Shown: in pieces, positions 42,862 to 54,811 of the stretch
Position numbering within the stretch: position 1 is the first letter of the stretch
Layout: each line of letters starts with the position of its first letter
NCBI GenBank assembly: GCA_004335835.1
Contig: RWJK01001711.1
Location: 1 to 64,000, forward strand
From: Scenedesmus sp. ARA3
Taxonomy: Eukaryota; Chlorophyta; Chlorophyceae; Sphaeropleales; Scenedesmaceae
Direction: 5' to 3'
Length of the DNA: 64,000 nt
Position numbers and translations under genes: made by a program
Notes under the pieces: model-generated
What the model saw: the letters and a program-made list of their open reading frames with translations, nothing else
Database searches by the model: none
Told to the model about the DNA's origin: nothing

Positions 42862-45634
42862 ATGGCAACAGCAGACGCAGGAGTTGATGCTGAAGACCTT
42901 TTAGTTCAAGCAGAGGAGCAGTTACAGCGCGGCATGCTTGAGCAGGCGCAACATGCAGCTACAGCAGCAATGCAGCGCACACATGACCCGGCAGCACTTG
43001 GCCGGGGCTATGCTGTGCTGATTCAGGCTGACTTCCAACTTGAAAGGTAACTTAAATGTGCCTGTTGTCTTGTTGCTGCCTTGATCCCACGCCCTGCAGG
43101 CTGGCAGGCATCAATTCAGAGCAGCTTGCCTGTTGAGCAGCTGTGCATGTTTTGTTTTGAAACGTCACAACAGCTCGCATCACGCCTTTACTAGAGAGAC
43201 TGTTCGTGTCAGCAAGGGATGCACCAACACATGTTCTGCATGTCTCAACAGCAAATGGCAGTCAACAGCAGCTGCGCCTGTGCCGTGCTTGCAATTCTAC
43301 AGGCTGACAGACCTGCACGGCACGCTGCAGCAGTGCGGGCACCAGATCCAGCAGCTACCGCTGACAGCCATTATGCTGTGGGGAGTGGTGGCAGTGGAAT
43401 TTCAGGAGGCAGAGGCAGCACGCAGCACACTTGGCGCATACCTGGAAGCAACGCAGGGCAGGCCAGAGGGTGGGTTGCTGCTTGGGGCGACCATGCTGAT
43501 GTGTCTGGAGTGGCAACACACCATGCCCCTCGCATGCTGATCCAGCAGCTGACTTTCACACTACGAGTTAGTGCACAGCGTAGCAATGCATTGTGGTGCA
43601 ATTCAGCGCACATCAGGCAGAACCGGCAGTGCACTGTGCAGCTGCAGCTGTGCGTGTCCTGCCTTTTCAGCAGCAGCAGCTGTCGTGCTCATGCTGCTGC
43701 TGCTGCTGTTGCTGCTGCTACTGCTGCTGCTGTTGTTATTGCTCTGCCAGGCATGAGCCGCGAGGACGCAATGGCCCTGTCTCGGCTGTATGCTGTGCAG
43801 CTGCTGGCAGGGCTGTGCCAGGACTTCATGGCAGCAGCAGCATGGCTGGAGGCAGGAGGTGCAGGGCTCTCGCATGAGCAGCAGGAGGTGAGGGGCTGGC
43901 ATAGCAGTGTGTGCTGCATGTGCTGCTTGTGCTGCATGTGCTGCGATGCTGTGCAAGCGCATGCGTTTGTCCGGCAGAGGAGCGCCTGCGCATTGCATGT
44001 TTGCTCCAGAGCCCTCCATGCTGCAACTGGTGAGTTCCTGCAATCTCCGCCTTCTGTGTGCTTGTCTGCAGGCACTGAGCACAGCATGCAACACAGGGAT
44101 GTAGAACATGCAACGTCTTCAGCATCACTTGCTGCTGATGACTTCATCTGAAAGTTTTTTTTACCCTTTTTGCAATTGTTATACGTGCTGTGCAGCTGCT
44201 GCTGCTGGAGGTTGATGAAGCCGAGGAGCTGCTGCAGGAGGAGCACCTCGCAGCGTGGGCCAGCACACACGCAGCAGCAGCAACAGACGGCGGCGCAGCA
44301 GATCCCGCAGCAGGCAGCGATGCACATCAAGCAGCTCGTGCAGACTCGGAGCTCTACACAGATGCTGATGCAGATGCACACAGCAATGCGCCCTGCGGCA
44401 CCGCGATGTGCAGCACTGCTGCCAGCCTCAGCATCGCTGACTCAGCAGGCGGGATGCTTGGCTTCCAGAGCCCACCGTATGCTGATCTGCAAAATAACAA
44501 CGGCGATGACGGCAGCGGCAGCAACAACAGCAGCAATGGGGCTCTGCAAGGTATGGCAAATGGCTCGGAGGCATCAGCCAGCGGCAGAGAACTCCAGTCG
44601 CAGCAGCAGCAGCAGCAGCAGCAGGAGTTGATGCCACAAGAGCAGCAACAGCAGCAGACAGCAGTAGCAGAGCCTCCTGCAGCAGTGGCTGGCGCTGATG
44701 AAAACCCTTTCTGCACCATCACTGGCTTGCTGGATGCTGTAGAGGAGGAGGCAGCAGCGCCTGGCGGAGCCGGCATCGCAGCAGCAGCAGCAGCAGCAGC
44801 AGAAGCTGCTGCATCAGCCGCTGCAGGTGCTGTGACTGGCAGTGCTGCAGCCGGCAGCAATGCAGCAGCTGCTGGGGTGCAGCCGCGCAGCTGTGCCCTG
44901 GAGCCTGGCGTCAGCATCGACAGTGCCAGCAGCAGTGCAGCACGCGACCAGAGCAGCAGTGGCAGCAGCAGCAGGAGCAAGGCGGCTGGGGGTGCTGCTG
45001 GCGATGGGCCACATCATTGCGCCCCTGCTGCTGCTCCTGCTGTTGGGTCAGGCGCTGGTGGCGTTACAGCAGCAGTGAACACCGGCTACCAGCAGCAACA
45101 CGAGCAGCAGCAATCGCTGATGGAGTGGATTAGCAGTTCAGGCAGCAAACTGTGGGCTACGCCTGCTGTGCAGGTGCGCCGGGCTTGCTGCGTATACATG
45201 CAACTAATGCCCTCACAGCAGCGCTATACAATCAGCTCAAACGTTTGCAGCATGCCTTTTTCTGCTTCTGGATGCAGATGTGCTCGTCATAGCTGTCACC
45301 GCTGCCACCAGCATGAAGCTCCTCTCTGTGCCTGAGCTCAGGCCTGCCACTTGTCCTGCGCTCCATCTGCCGGCTGCCTCACCTGCCTCCTCTGTTCGTG
45401 CTGCAGGGCGTGCTGCACGCGCTGCACCTGCAGGAGCTGCAGCCGTACGAGGTGGTGGGCGGCGCGGCGCTGGCAGGCCTGGTGGGCTGGAGCGTGTACC
45501 GGGAGCGGCGCGCGATCAAGCGGGCGGCGGCTGACCTGGCGGCGGGCGTGGCGCAGACGGCACGCATGGCGCTGGGGTTCACGGTGGTGAACCCTATGGG
45601 GGCGGTGCCTGGGACGCAACACATGCTGCGGTGA
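42862..45634 (+). CDS. Probable APEM9/PEX26-like tail-anchored peroxisome biogenesis protein
   Basis: Exons: 42862-43046, 43303-43469, 43751-43887, 44196-45173, 45407-45634; 1695 nt, 564 aa, phases close. The N-terminus is helical and repeat-like (EDLLVQAEEQLQRGMLEQAQ, then VLIQADFQLERLTDLHGTLQ and WGVVAVEFQEAEAARSTLGAYL). A long Ala/Gln/Ser-rich linker follows (exon 4). The C-terminus has one hydrophobic segment (VVGGAALAGLVGWSVYRERR) and ends in LGFTVVNPMGAVPG. Plant APEM9 has the same plan: TPR-like N-half, C-terminal membrane anchor and a VNP-type end. It tethers the PEX1-PEX6 AAA complex to peroxisomes. I rely on architecture and short motifs from memory of the family, so this is moderate confidence; another tail-anchored TPR-like protein is possible. 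Starts 308 bases from the kinase gene in opposite orientation. Confidence 0.5.
43692..43737 (+). repeat. Imperfect (CTG/TTG)n tract before an acceptor
   Basis: CTG/CTA/TTG triplets lead into GCTCTGCCAG, the acceptor for the exon at 43751. Confidence 0.75.
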
Positions 45635-46413
45635 TGAACAAGAGGGCGGAGAGTATTTGAATAAGTGTTCTGGCGTTCCTGGCTGCTATGTGTGGGGTAT
45701 GTTTGCCAACTTGCTGTTGAATGCTGATCACGCTGCCAGCAACTGATCGTTGCTGGCATCCACGCGCTGTTGCGTGCGTGTATGCGTTGCTGAGCTTCCA
45801 GTTGCATGGGTGGCGGGTGGGGGCCATGCATGTGCCTGTTGAGTCTATGCTATCATGCCATGGCATGGTATCAGCCGTGCATTGCCAGCTACTGCGGATC
45901 CCGCAGTGAGGTGTACCTCACTTTGTGGAGACGCTGTGTTGTTCAACGAAGTGACACGCTGTGCAAGGATAAGCACACCAGCCTATGTGCTATGCCCAGC
46001 ATGTACAATGCCCGGCCCTTTTGTATGCTACTGCGTCCCAAAGCTGATGCTGCTCTGTGTGCCAGTGGCCGATGGAGTGTCGCCGGCCTTGTAAAACAGG
46101 GGCACCTGCATGCAGTCTGTAGAAAAGTCAGGTGCCCACCTGCACTTGAGTTAGCCTGCCATCAAGCAGTAAGACTGCCTCAACCCTAACCGTGTTGTTG
46201 GGGTGCAAGGGTCTGAATTGTGTTAGTGACGCGTCTTGCATGGACATCCACTTCACCGTGTAAAGTCCTGCTCCATATCATTTGCTGCAAACGAGCTAGC
46301 GGACGTGTAATCAGAGAGCTAGGCACGCAGAGGAACTGAAGACGCGGGGAGTCGAACTCTGTTGCGAGCCAGCTACCAGCATACGTGGTCTTTACTGCTT
46401 CACATAGATAACG
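45635..46413. other. Tandem intergenic region upstream of UBC12
   Basis: Contains the APEM9-like 3' UTR with TGTAA at 46090 and the UBC12 promoter (last 300 bases). A tRNA-like T-loop word at 46438 was examined and rejected. Nothing else is seen. Confidence 0.6.
46090..46094 (+). terminator. TGTAA poly(A) signal for the APEM9-like gene
   Basis: TGTAA 456 bases after the stop at 45634. Confidence 0.45.
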
Positions 46414-48007
46414 ATGATCAAGCTATTTTCAGTCAAGGTTCGAGTCCGTGCTCATACCCGCCACAGCAGTAGCTGACGTACCTAGTCCCACACTTACACC
46501 TTTGGCGATCGTGCGCTTGCAGGACAAGCAGAAGCAGGCAGCAGCAGCAGCGGCCACAGGCAAGCCGAAGCAGTCAGCCGGGGAGCTGCGGCTGCAGAAA
46601 GGTGAGGCATGCTCTGCCTCCTCCCCTGGAAGGTGCTGCTGCTGCTGTCTCGTCCAATTCCGGTTCATGCTTAATTGTTTGGCTTTGCCATCGCAGATCT
46701 CACAGAGCTACAGTTACCCAGCAACATAAACATAGCCTTTCCAGAGGGCAGGGAAAAGCCCATGCACTTTGAAATCACAATCAAGCCAGATGAGGGGTAC
46801 TACAGGTGAGGCAGCCTGCTGTAAAACAGCAGCCAAGCGCAGCATGCATGTCAGCTAGTGTGGTATGCTGGGCATCAAAGCTCATATATGCAGCCGTTTG
46901 GCAGCTGCAAGAGTGACAGAGCACGTGCATCAAGTAACAAGACTGCTTTTTTGCAATTGCTGGTGCTGCTGGCAGAAAAGCCTCTAGGCAGTGGCATGCA
47001 AGACGATTTGCAGCGCGCTGTGCCGACAATGGGGTTGATATACATTATACCTCCTGCCATCAAGACGGCCGAATCGCGGGGCATTGATGCAGTACATGCA
47101 ATTGATCAGCATGTCAGCCTACTGTGGAAATGTCAGTTGCCAGCAAAAACACTTTATGTAAATGTGCTGCTGCTGTTGCTGCTACTGCTGCTGCTTGCAG
47201 GAATGGCCGCTTTCTGTTTGACTTTGTGATTTCCACAGGCTACCCATATGACGCGCCCAAGGTCAAGTGCAAAACCAAGGTGCGCGGCACTGCAGGCGGC
47301 GGTGGGCCCTTAAAACCTGCTTAGTGCAGGCTGCCGCGTCTCAGCTATGTTGCCTGTGCTGTGCTCAATAAAGGCGTCTGTGCGGCCAGCGTGGTTTTCT
47401 GCAGCAGCAGAAGTGCATATTAAAGCTACCCTGCGGCACCTTCAAAAAATACCATGCCAGCAGTAGCTGGTCTGCTGGTCATGCGCTTCATTCACGCCTG
47501 CCCTGCTGTACTCCTGGCCGCATGCGCTGCTATCCTGCCAGGTGTACCACCCCAACATCGACCTGGAGGGCAACATCTGCCTCAACATCCTGCGGGAAGA
47601 CTGGAAGCCCGTGCTGTCCATCAGCAGCGTGGTGTACGGCCTGCAGTTCCTGTTCCTGGTGAGCGCTGGTGCTGTTGCGGGTGCTGCTGCTGGTGCCAGT
47701 ACATGCCGTGCACCTGTTGCTGGCTGTTATGTAATGGGGGGATTGAATTGGTGGCAGTGTTGGGCGTGCACAGCCTCACAAGCAGCATCACCTTGGCTTT
47801 GGAAGAAGCAGCGACATGGCCTTTGCAGGAACCGTTAATGTTGCGTGATGTGGCTTGTTGCAGGACCCCAACCCTGAGGACCCACTCAACAAGGAGGCAG
47901 CGGCAAAGTTCCAGGAGAACCAGCGCCAGTTTGAGAGCTACGTGCAGCGCAGCATCCACTACGGAGCGCAGATTGACGGCGAGTTCTTCCCGCCGTGTGC
48001 GTGCTAG
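46414..48007 (+). CDS. RCE1: NEDD8-conjugating enzyme UBC12 (UBE2M/RCE1)
   Basis: E2 enzyme that takes NEDD8/RUB from the AXR1-ECR1 E1 and passes it to cullins, which activates cullin-RING ubiquitin ligases. Exons: 46414-46437, 46523-46601, 46697-46805, 47201-47279, 47542-47658, 47864-48007; 552 nt, 183 aa, the same length as human UBE2M. The N-terminus MIKLFSVK matches the E1-docking MIKLFSLK start special to UBC12. The core has [20 protein letters not shown] with catalytic Cys110, then [18 protein letters not shown] and [13 protein letters not shown]. Exon 1 is only 24 nt and its GTTCGA donor is weak; TCA|GTCAAG would also keep frame and drop two residues. The CTG-rich tract 47166-47200 precedes exon 4. 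No TGTAA was found close downstream. Confidence 0.97.
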
Positions 48008-49040
48008 CAGCAGCAGCGGTAGCAGCAGCAGGGGCTGGGATGTGGCAGCACAGCAGCGTCGGTGGGGAGCAGCAGCAGCTGCTGCAGCGGGTTATGCATC
48101 GGCAGTTCTTTATGGTCACATGCTGGCTGTGCTGTTGAATGGAAGGACAGCTCGTGCTGGCGCAGCAGTGGTGTTCGTTCCGTCTTGACTGATCGGAGGT
48201 CAGCAGCATGAGGGCAGCTGCACCATTGCAGCAGGAAGCAGCCACTGCTGCACAGTTCTTGTGTTGTGGACGGCATATGCAGCAATATGTTGCATGCAGC
48301 TATTGCAGAATGTATTGTTCTTCCTGCAATTCTTTACAGTGACCTGCATGATGGGGCGGGGGAGGCCANNNNNNNNNNNNNNCCCCCCCCTTGCGCCCCC
48401 CTTGCATGAAGCAGTCTCGGATCTTGCATGGCAAGTGGGGCATTGCGTAGAAAGTACATCTCACTTGCACATGCGCGTGTGTGCTGCTGTTCATGCTGGC
48501 AAGGCATGAGCAGCCATGCAGCACACTTTGCAGAAGGTGGCAGGCTAGTTGGGCAAGAGCAAGTACTTGCTGTGCTGCCCTAACAGCCTGCAAGTCACAG
48601 GCAGTGATGTAGCAGTATATGACCTGCGACGGCTGCATAGCCTTATGTATTATATGATCATGGTAACGGTTCAGCAGCCGTTTGCTTTGCTGCGGTCGAA
48701 CAAACGGCTGTGCACACTGCAGCCAGCGTGGGGTTGCTAGTTCACAACGCGAAGGCGCATTCGCCCATTCAAGTAGTATATGCTTACCAAATCATGCAGA
48801 AATACATAATTCGACGCGCCCCATGCAACCCTGGCACCACGTTTGAGTCATAACTGACCGAGTCTCTCCTTTGACCTGCATGCCAGCGGTAGTATGGATA
48901 ATTCGTGCTGCAGCTCGAGTGTGTTGAGTTATCTTGCTTTGTGGAGTATCAAAACATTGCTTTCTTTTGCCGAGCAGCATCACAACTAGCCAACCTCGGA
49001 TGGATCGACAGTGACTTCTGAAGAAGGGGGAGGCCACGCC
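48008..49040. other. Intergenic region with assembly gap
   Basis: About 1 kb after UBC12 holding a gap of 14 N. The last 150 bases lead to the start of the membrane-protein gene. No gene is supported. Confidence 0.6.
48369..48382. other. Assembly gap (14 N)
   Basis: Fourteen undetermined bases followed by a run of eight C, probably a homopolymer or repeat where reads stalled. The true length may differ from 14. Confidence 0.98.
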
Positions 49041-52000
49041 ATGAGGTCACGTTGTTTAGGCGTTCTTTTACTGTTGGCCTTCGTTGCCCTAGTGCTGCTT
49101 AGCGGCGCGGAGCTTGCTGCAGCAGGCATGCTGCAGTGGGGCGTCAGCAGCACAGCTTTAAACTCAAGAGGAGACAGCAGTGCCAGGCCCAGTGATAAAA
49201 AGCTTACGGAGACCATCCGAAGCAGTCTGGTTGGCAGGATTGTCAGCTGCGCCTTGCAATCAGCACCAGGTCATGCTGTTTCAGCAGCAAGACGTCAGCT
49301 CCAGGAATGCTCCTGCAGCGCACAGCCGGCTCAGCAGGTCAACATAAAATCGCAAGACAGCTTTCTGATTACCTCAGGCTCCGCCGCAGCTGCGGTTGCT
49401 AACAGCAGCGGCACTGACAGCAACAGAGATGGCATTGCTGACCAGCTGCTGCTCATGAAAATCAAGGTGCTGCCTGTGCCAGCCAGCAAGATTCAACGCC
49501 AATTAGAAACAGGTGGGAAGACTCTTCGTGGCTGACTTGGCAGCACCTGTGTTCTTGAAAGCAAGTATGTGTATAGCTTTTGTCAGCAAACACACAAACC
49601 TTTGACTGGTCAGGTGCATGCCTGCCTTTCCAGCCCGACAACAGCCAATGTTGCACACCTGCATGCAGGACAAATCACCACCCCTGCTCTCATGCTGTCC
49701 ATTTTTTGCATACGCTTCAGGTGGCATCACCAGCGCAGAATGGACCGACAATCTCCTGCGCAACCTGACAGGCACTGCAGCAGCGCAGCTGGGCGTACCT
49801 GCACACAACGTACAGGTGGAGATGTCAGCAAGCCTAGCGACAGGCCTGCAGCTGCCAGCACCAACACTGCAGCAGCAGCCCACTGCTTCACAGGCCATGG
49901 CAGAGTTCCTGGAAGCCATTAGCAGCCCAGGCAGCCCCAGCGTGCTGGTTGGCGTTGACTTGGTGAGGCCTGCTGGAGACATGATGGGACCAGCACCAGC
50001 AAGCAGCAACGCCAGCAGCAATGCAGCTGTCATAGCAATCGGCAGTATCTCAGGGGTGGGAGATGTTACCCAGTCGCTGCGCATCGCCAACGCAATGCAG
50101 CGGCAGTGCCCAGAGCTGTTCATCCGCGGAACAGCTTTCACAGCTGCAGACAGTGCGTGTGCAGCACTGTTAGCAGCCAGGTACTTGCCTGCATTGGCAG
50201 GGCCAGATGGCAGTCCAGCAACAGCAGCACCCGGCAACACCTCCTCCGGCACACTGGTTGGGCTGGCCACCAACACCACAGCAGCCAACAGCACGATCAG
50301 CAACAGCACTGCCAGCAACAGCACAGCCGACAGCAGTACGGGCCGTGCCAGCTTCACAGTGCGTGTGGTGATGCCAGTGGCGCTGAACATCAAGCTCTCT
50401 GTGGCAGTGCGGGCCGCACCAGGCCACGATGCAGAGTCCCTGTATGCGGCTGCGCATGTCTGGCTGGCAAGCCAGGACTTCCAGCAGCTGCTTGAGGACC
50501 AGGGCCTGCAGACTGGCAGGGGCACGCCTGCACGGCTGGTGGCAGTGATGCCGCAGCCTGGTGGCAGCAGCGGCAGGCCGGCAGCTGACCATGACGAAGA
50601 TGACAAGCCAGTCTCGGGCGCAGGCAGCAGCGCATACAACAAGGAGAGCGGCTGGTTCATTCCTTGGAAGCCTGGGCACGGCAGCAGCCACCACAGTGGC
50701 AGTGGTGCAGCACCAGGGCCACAGGAAGGTATGCCGCAGCAGCCACCTGTGATAGCAGGCAGCGCGGCTGGGGACCGCCCAGACGGCTGGGTTGAGCTGA
50801 GCTCCCAGGCGCACAACCAAGGGAAGAAGAAAGACCAGTCGATGGGGGTCATTGTCGGCGGTTTGCTGGCTGCCACTGTGCTGGGTGTGGGCATTGCGCT
50901 GGGCGCTGTTGCAGTGTTCAGGAGGCGCAGGAGGATGACGGCTCAGCAGGGCAAGGGCAGCAGCAGTGACACGCACAAAGCTTCTGACGGCACAGGCGGT
51001 AGCAAGGGTGGCAGTACTGCGGAGCGAAGGGCTCGGAGGGTGAGTATGTGATGTGAACATGGCTGGAGGCAGCCCATGCAATACTTCTACTAGCTGCTGT
51101 CTGTTGTTAGTGGTTGGTAGCAGACAACAGCAGCAGCTTGCAGATAAACCGTATGGCAGCGCTGCCTACATGCAAGGGCGAATGTGTAAGTGTCAGCAGC
51201 ATAGCCAATGCACATGGTGGTGCCGCACAAGAGGCTTCTGCGCTGCCCTGCTTGTCACTGATGCAGCGACGGCAGCTCCTGCTACTAGGCCTGACACATG
51301 CACTGCCTTACTTGCTGCGCTGCGCTGTCATGTGCCTGCTGCAGCGTACACGGAGCAGCCGTGGCATCGGCAAGCGCTACCTCAAGTACCTGCCATCTAA
51401 CCTCACCCCTAGCAACCTCGCAGCTGTAGCACCACCCCTGCTTGCAGGGCAGGCCAGTGGCGGCAGTGCAGCCACCTCCCTTGCAGTGCCGGCAGCGGCC
51501 ACTGAGTGCCTCAGCATGCAGTCAGGCGGGAAACCAAATCTGCTGGATGATCCACAGCAACAGCCGCAGCAGCAGCACGCACTGCTGGCAGCTGCTCGCG
51601 CGAACTGGGAGTTAGCAGTGCGCGCTGGTCGCAGCAGCAGCAGCAGGGGCTCGCCGGCACCAGTCTTGCCTGACACATCTCAACTCGGGCAGGAGGCCGA
51701 AGGCAATGCTACGTCACCATCATCGCACGTTCCAGGTGTGCTTGCACCTTGGCTGGCAGCTTCTCAGGCGGCTGGTGGCTGGGACGATACTGGCCAGCGC
51801 ACAAGCTGCATGCTGCTGATGTCTGCTGTGAGCGGGAGCTTGCAGGGCAGCGTGGAGCAGCAGCAGCAGGCAAGCCAGCAGCAGCAGCAGCTGCAGCTGA
51901 GCGTCCAGCACTCCTGGCAGGAGTTGGATCAGCGGCAGCAGCAGCCGGGCAGCTTCAGCAGGCTGCGCTCGCTGCTGCGCTGGATGCCGTCAGCGCCGCT

Positions 52001-52997
52001 GGTTGGCGGCGATGCAGCAGCGCTGCTGGGCTTGCCGGGCGCGACGCAGCGCTCCCACAGCAACATGGGCGCTGCAGCAGCTGGGGATGCTGCGCTGGCG
52101 CGCAACTTGCGCAGCGACCTTTGCAGGGATTCTGTGTCCAGCGCTGCGCGGTGGGACTGGTTGCGGCAGTCCCAGGCTGGCAGCCCTGAGGCGGGTCCTG
52201 ACAGCATGTCGGACAGCCTGAGCCGCAGCAGCGCCAGCAGCACGGTGTCCAGCTTGCACAGCAGCAGGAGCAGCAGCAGGAACAGCAACGCCAGGACGAC
52301 AGAAGTAGTGCCTGCAGCGCACGCAGCACTGCATGTCGATGCAGGCGATGGTGTTGAGAGAGCGCAAGGGAGTGAGGATGGTGGGAGCTGTGTGATCAGC
52401 ATAGCTGATGAAGCACAGCAGCACCATGCAATGCAAGGCAGCAGCAGCGGTGTCATGAGCAGCGTGTATAGCGGGAGGGTTGACGATGGCAGCTGTGCTG
52501 GCGCCAGCACAGCAACTTGCAGCAGCAGCTTGGCAAGCCAGCAGCAGCTGCGGCAGGCTTGGTGGCAGCAGCAGCAGCAGCAGAAGGCGCCAGGCATCAC
52601 ACTCACGCAGTGTACTGAGGCACCTGTGAGGGCGGCAGGATGCCTTGACGCTGAGGCAGCAGTGCTGCAGCCTGTGCCTGTGTGGAGGAGCTCCTCAGCA
52701 CCAGCAGCAGCATCGATGCTAGCGCCAACACTGGCAGCAGAAGCTGCAGGAGCAGCAGGAGCAGCCGCAGGGGTGCCAACCCTGCACCCGTCAGACTTGC
52801 TCAGGTTCAGGAGTGTTGGGGGATCTGCGCAAGTTGGCAGCTCCTCCGCAGCAAGAGCAGCTGGTGCTGGCGGCAGCTTCGCTCTCGACAGCCGGCTGTT
52901 GGAGGAGGCAGCTGCAGCAGCAGCAGCAGGTGGTGGTGCGAAGCCACATGCTGGCCCCTCACCATTCCAGCTGCATTACGACTTCTCAGCGCTGTGA
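49041..52997 (+). CDS. Unrecognised type I single-pass membrane protein with long Ser/Gln-rich tail
   Basis: Exons: 49041-49512, 49721-51039, 51345-52997; 3444 nt, 1147 aa, phases 1 then 0. Begins with a signal peptide (MRSRCLGVLLLLAFVALVLL...AAAG). The extracellular part has short folded-looking stretches (LLMKIKVLPVPASKIQRQL, EWTDNLLRNLTGTAAAQLG, FTVRVVMPVALNIKLSVAV, LYAAAHVWLASQDFQQLLED) and several N-x-S/T sites (NTTAANSTISNSTASNST). A TM helix, GVIVGGLLAATVLGVGIALG, is followed by RRRRRM, so the 550-residue tail is cytosolic. The tail is Ser/Ala/Gln-rich with a motif RYLKYLPSNL. Such architecture suggests a surface receptor or adhesion protein of unknown partner; no named domain is recognised. 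The exon 2 end (RRARR|GTGAGT) is a good donor; without splicing the protein would end at VSM just after the TM, so an alternative tail-less form is possible. Confidence 0.65.
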
Positions 52998-54811
52998 ATA
53001 TATAAGGAGCATGGCACGCTTGGCCGATGAGGCGTGCAGCACGGCTCATATTTGTCTTTTTGTTGTAGTGAGGCAGGATCCATCTTGAGGGTGTGAATGA
53101 GTTTGATGCGCGGCTTGGTGAGAGTCTGCTGACTTGGCGGCGGCACTGCAGCAAGTGGGCGTTGTTGGTGGCTGCCAACGTGTGATGACAGCAGCGGAAT
53201 GGCGGCTGCTATATTTTGCTTGATAGGTGTGGTTGCCATGTCATATTGGCATCTGGCTGAGGTGGTAGGCTTATATGTGTTTGATCATTTCATCATTAGC
53301 ATCAGGGGCTGCTCTAGCTCAGGTGAGGATGCACCTGACCAGAGCTGTGTTGCACGCCATACCACTCGTGATCTGTACATTGACCCGGCCGCACCAGTAT
53401 TCAGCGATTGCGCTGATGGTGCTCTCCGCGTCTATTTGGCTGTAAGCGTGCTCGTTTCGTCCTTCGTAGTTTCATTGATTTGTATGTTGCAACATCTTGC
53501 ATACTTGTGGCCATGCACAGCACATCTGCACAAGTATGCAAGATCGGAGAAAGGGTAGTCCATGTTGTATGCTGCAGGCCATATGGCGCATCTGGTGGGC
53601 CGCTGCAGTCAGCCTAGGCTGCACCAGAGCTTGACTGAAGCAAAGCATGCTTGGGAAGCGTGCCAACACCCTCATCAGCAGTGTCTGGCTGAACAATGCA
53701 TAGAGGCGTTGATGTATGCACCGCATCCGTGTGCGCCGCCTTCTCTTGCTGGCTGCTGTTGCGCCACCGCATTCATTACGCGCTGCGCTGCTGCAGCTGC
53801 AGCTTGGTTCATTGATTGCTGGCAGGAGCTGCCCACTTGGGTGGTTGACACCAGCCCAGCAGTACTGCTCGGCTGCTCACATGGCTGTACTGGTCTTGGA
53901 ACTCAACCGCAGTTGCATGTGCGTGATGACTCAGCAAGGTCGGACCTTGCCCACGCCGTCCAGGGAATTTGGGGTTTGTTTGTTTGAAGGTGTTGACACA
54001 ACAGCAAGTGGTGTCAGTGCTGCTAGCTTGTGTACTCTGTAGCTGTTGAAATTGGGCGGTGTGCATGTGGTTGCGGCAGGCACTTGCATGTGGCAGCAGC
54101 ATGCAACAGAGCACGCTGCAGCTGGTCACAGGATTGGCCAAGTGCAACGGCTGCAGCTGCGATAGTTTGACGTACTATCATCATCTGCATGCATGTAGTT
54201 GAAGGTTTGGGATTGGTTGCTGCTAGGGTTGCATCAACATTGGTATGGTCGTGGCCAGCTGCAGGTGCTTCAGCATCATGCCGCAGCTAGGTGCACATGT
54301 TTTCAGCATTGTGCTTGCTGATGTTTTCCAGTTGTAGCCGTGTTGTGAAACGTCAGCTAAAGCTGTCGAATGCCAGCCCAGGCTGCGCAATAGCACGGCA
54401 ATGGCATTACGCTTGACGGCATGTTGTCAATGTGGACTCACTGGACGACAGTGACAGAAGAAAGTGACGTACTCGGGTCGTGCACCAATGCCGTGGCCCT
54501 CACTGTCATCACCGCTCTTATGGTCAGACGTTAGGTCTGTGGTTCAAACTGCTGAGCTTCTTGAATGGTGTGTGGTCTGCTGTTCCATTGCCAGCCTGTA
54601 ACAACTCATTGGTCATGTGACAGCCTGTTGTAACTGACATGCTCAACGTAACATATGCTGTTGCACCATCATAGCTCACCTTGAACCTGCGAAGCGCTCG
54701 GTTAGTGTATTTGTGCTGCAACTCAGTCGTTGTACCAGTCCCTCCAGAAGCTATTGGATTCAGCACTGTCCAGGCCTACCAGGCAGGAGTCAGTACAGGA
54801 GAGCAGGCACT
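52998..54811. other. Intergenic region, about 1.8 kb
   Basis: Contains the 3' UTR of the membrane-protein gene (TGTAA at 53441) and the promoter of the first oxidoreductase. A 119-codon frame at 53199-53558 overlaps the poly(A) signal and was not accepted. Nothing else is recognised. Confidence 0.55.
53441..53445 (+). terminator. TGTAA poly(A) signal for the membrane-protein gene
   Basis: TGTAA 444 bases after the stop at 52997. Confidence 0.4.

Noticed and set aside
46340..46445. tRNA-like T-loop words GGTTCGAGTCC and GAGTTCGACTC
   Set aside because: Stems of the T arm and acceptor do not pair, and no anticodon arm could be folded by eye.
53199..53558. 119-codon open frame with hydrophobic stretches
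   Set aside because: It overlaps the 3' UTR and TGTAA signal of the upstream gene, has no recognised motif, and length is not exceptional.
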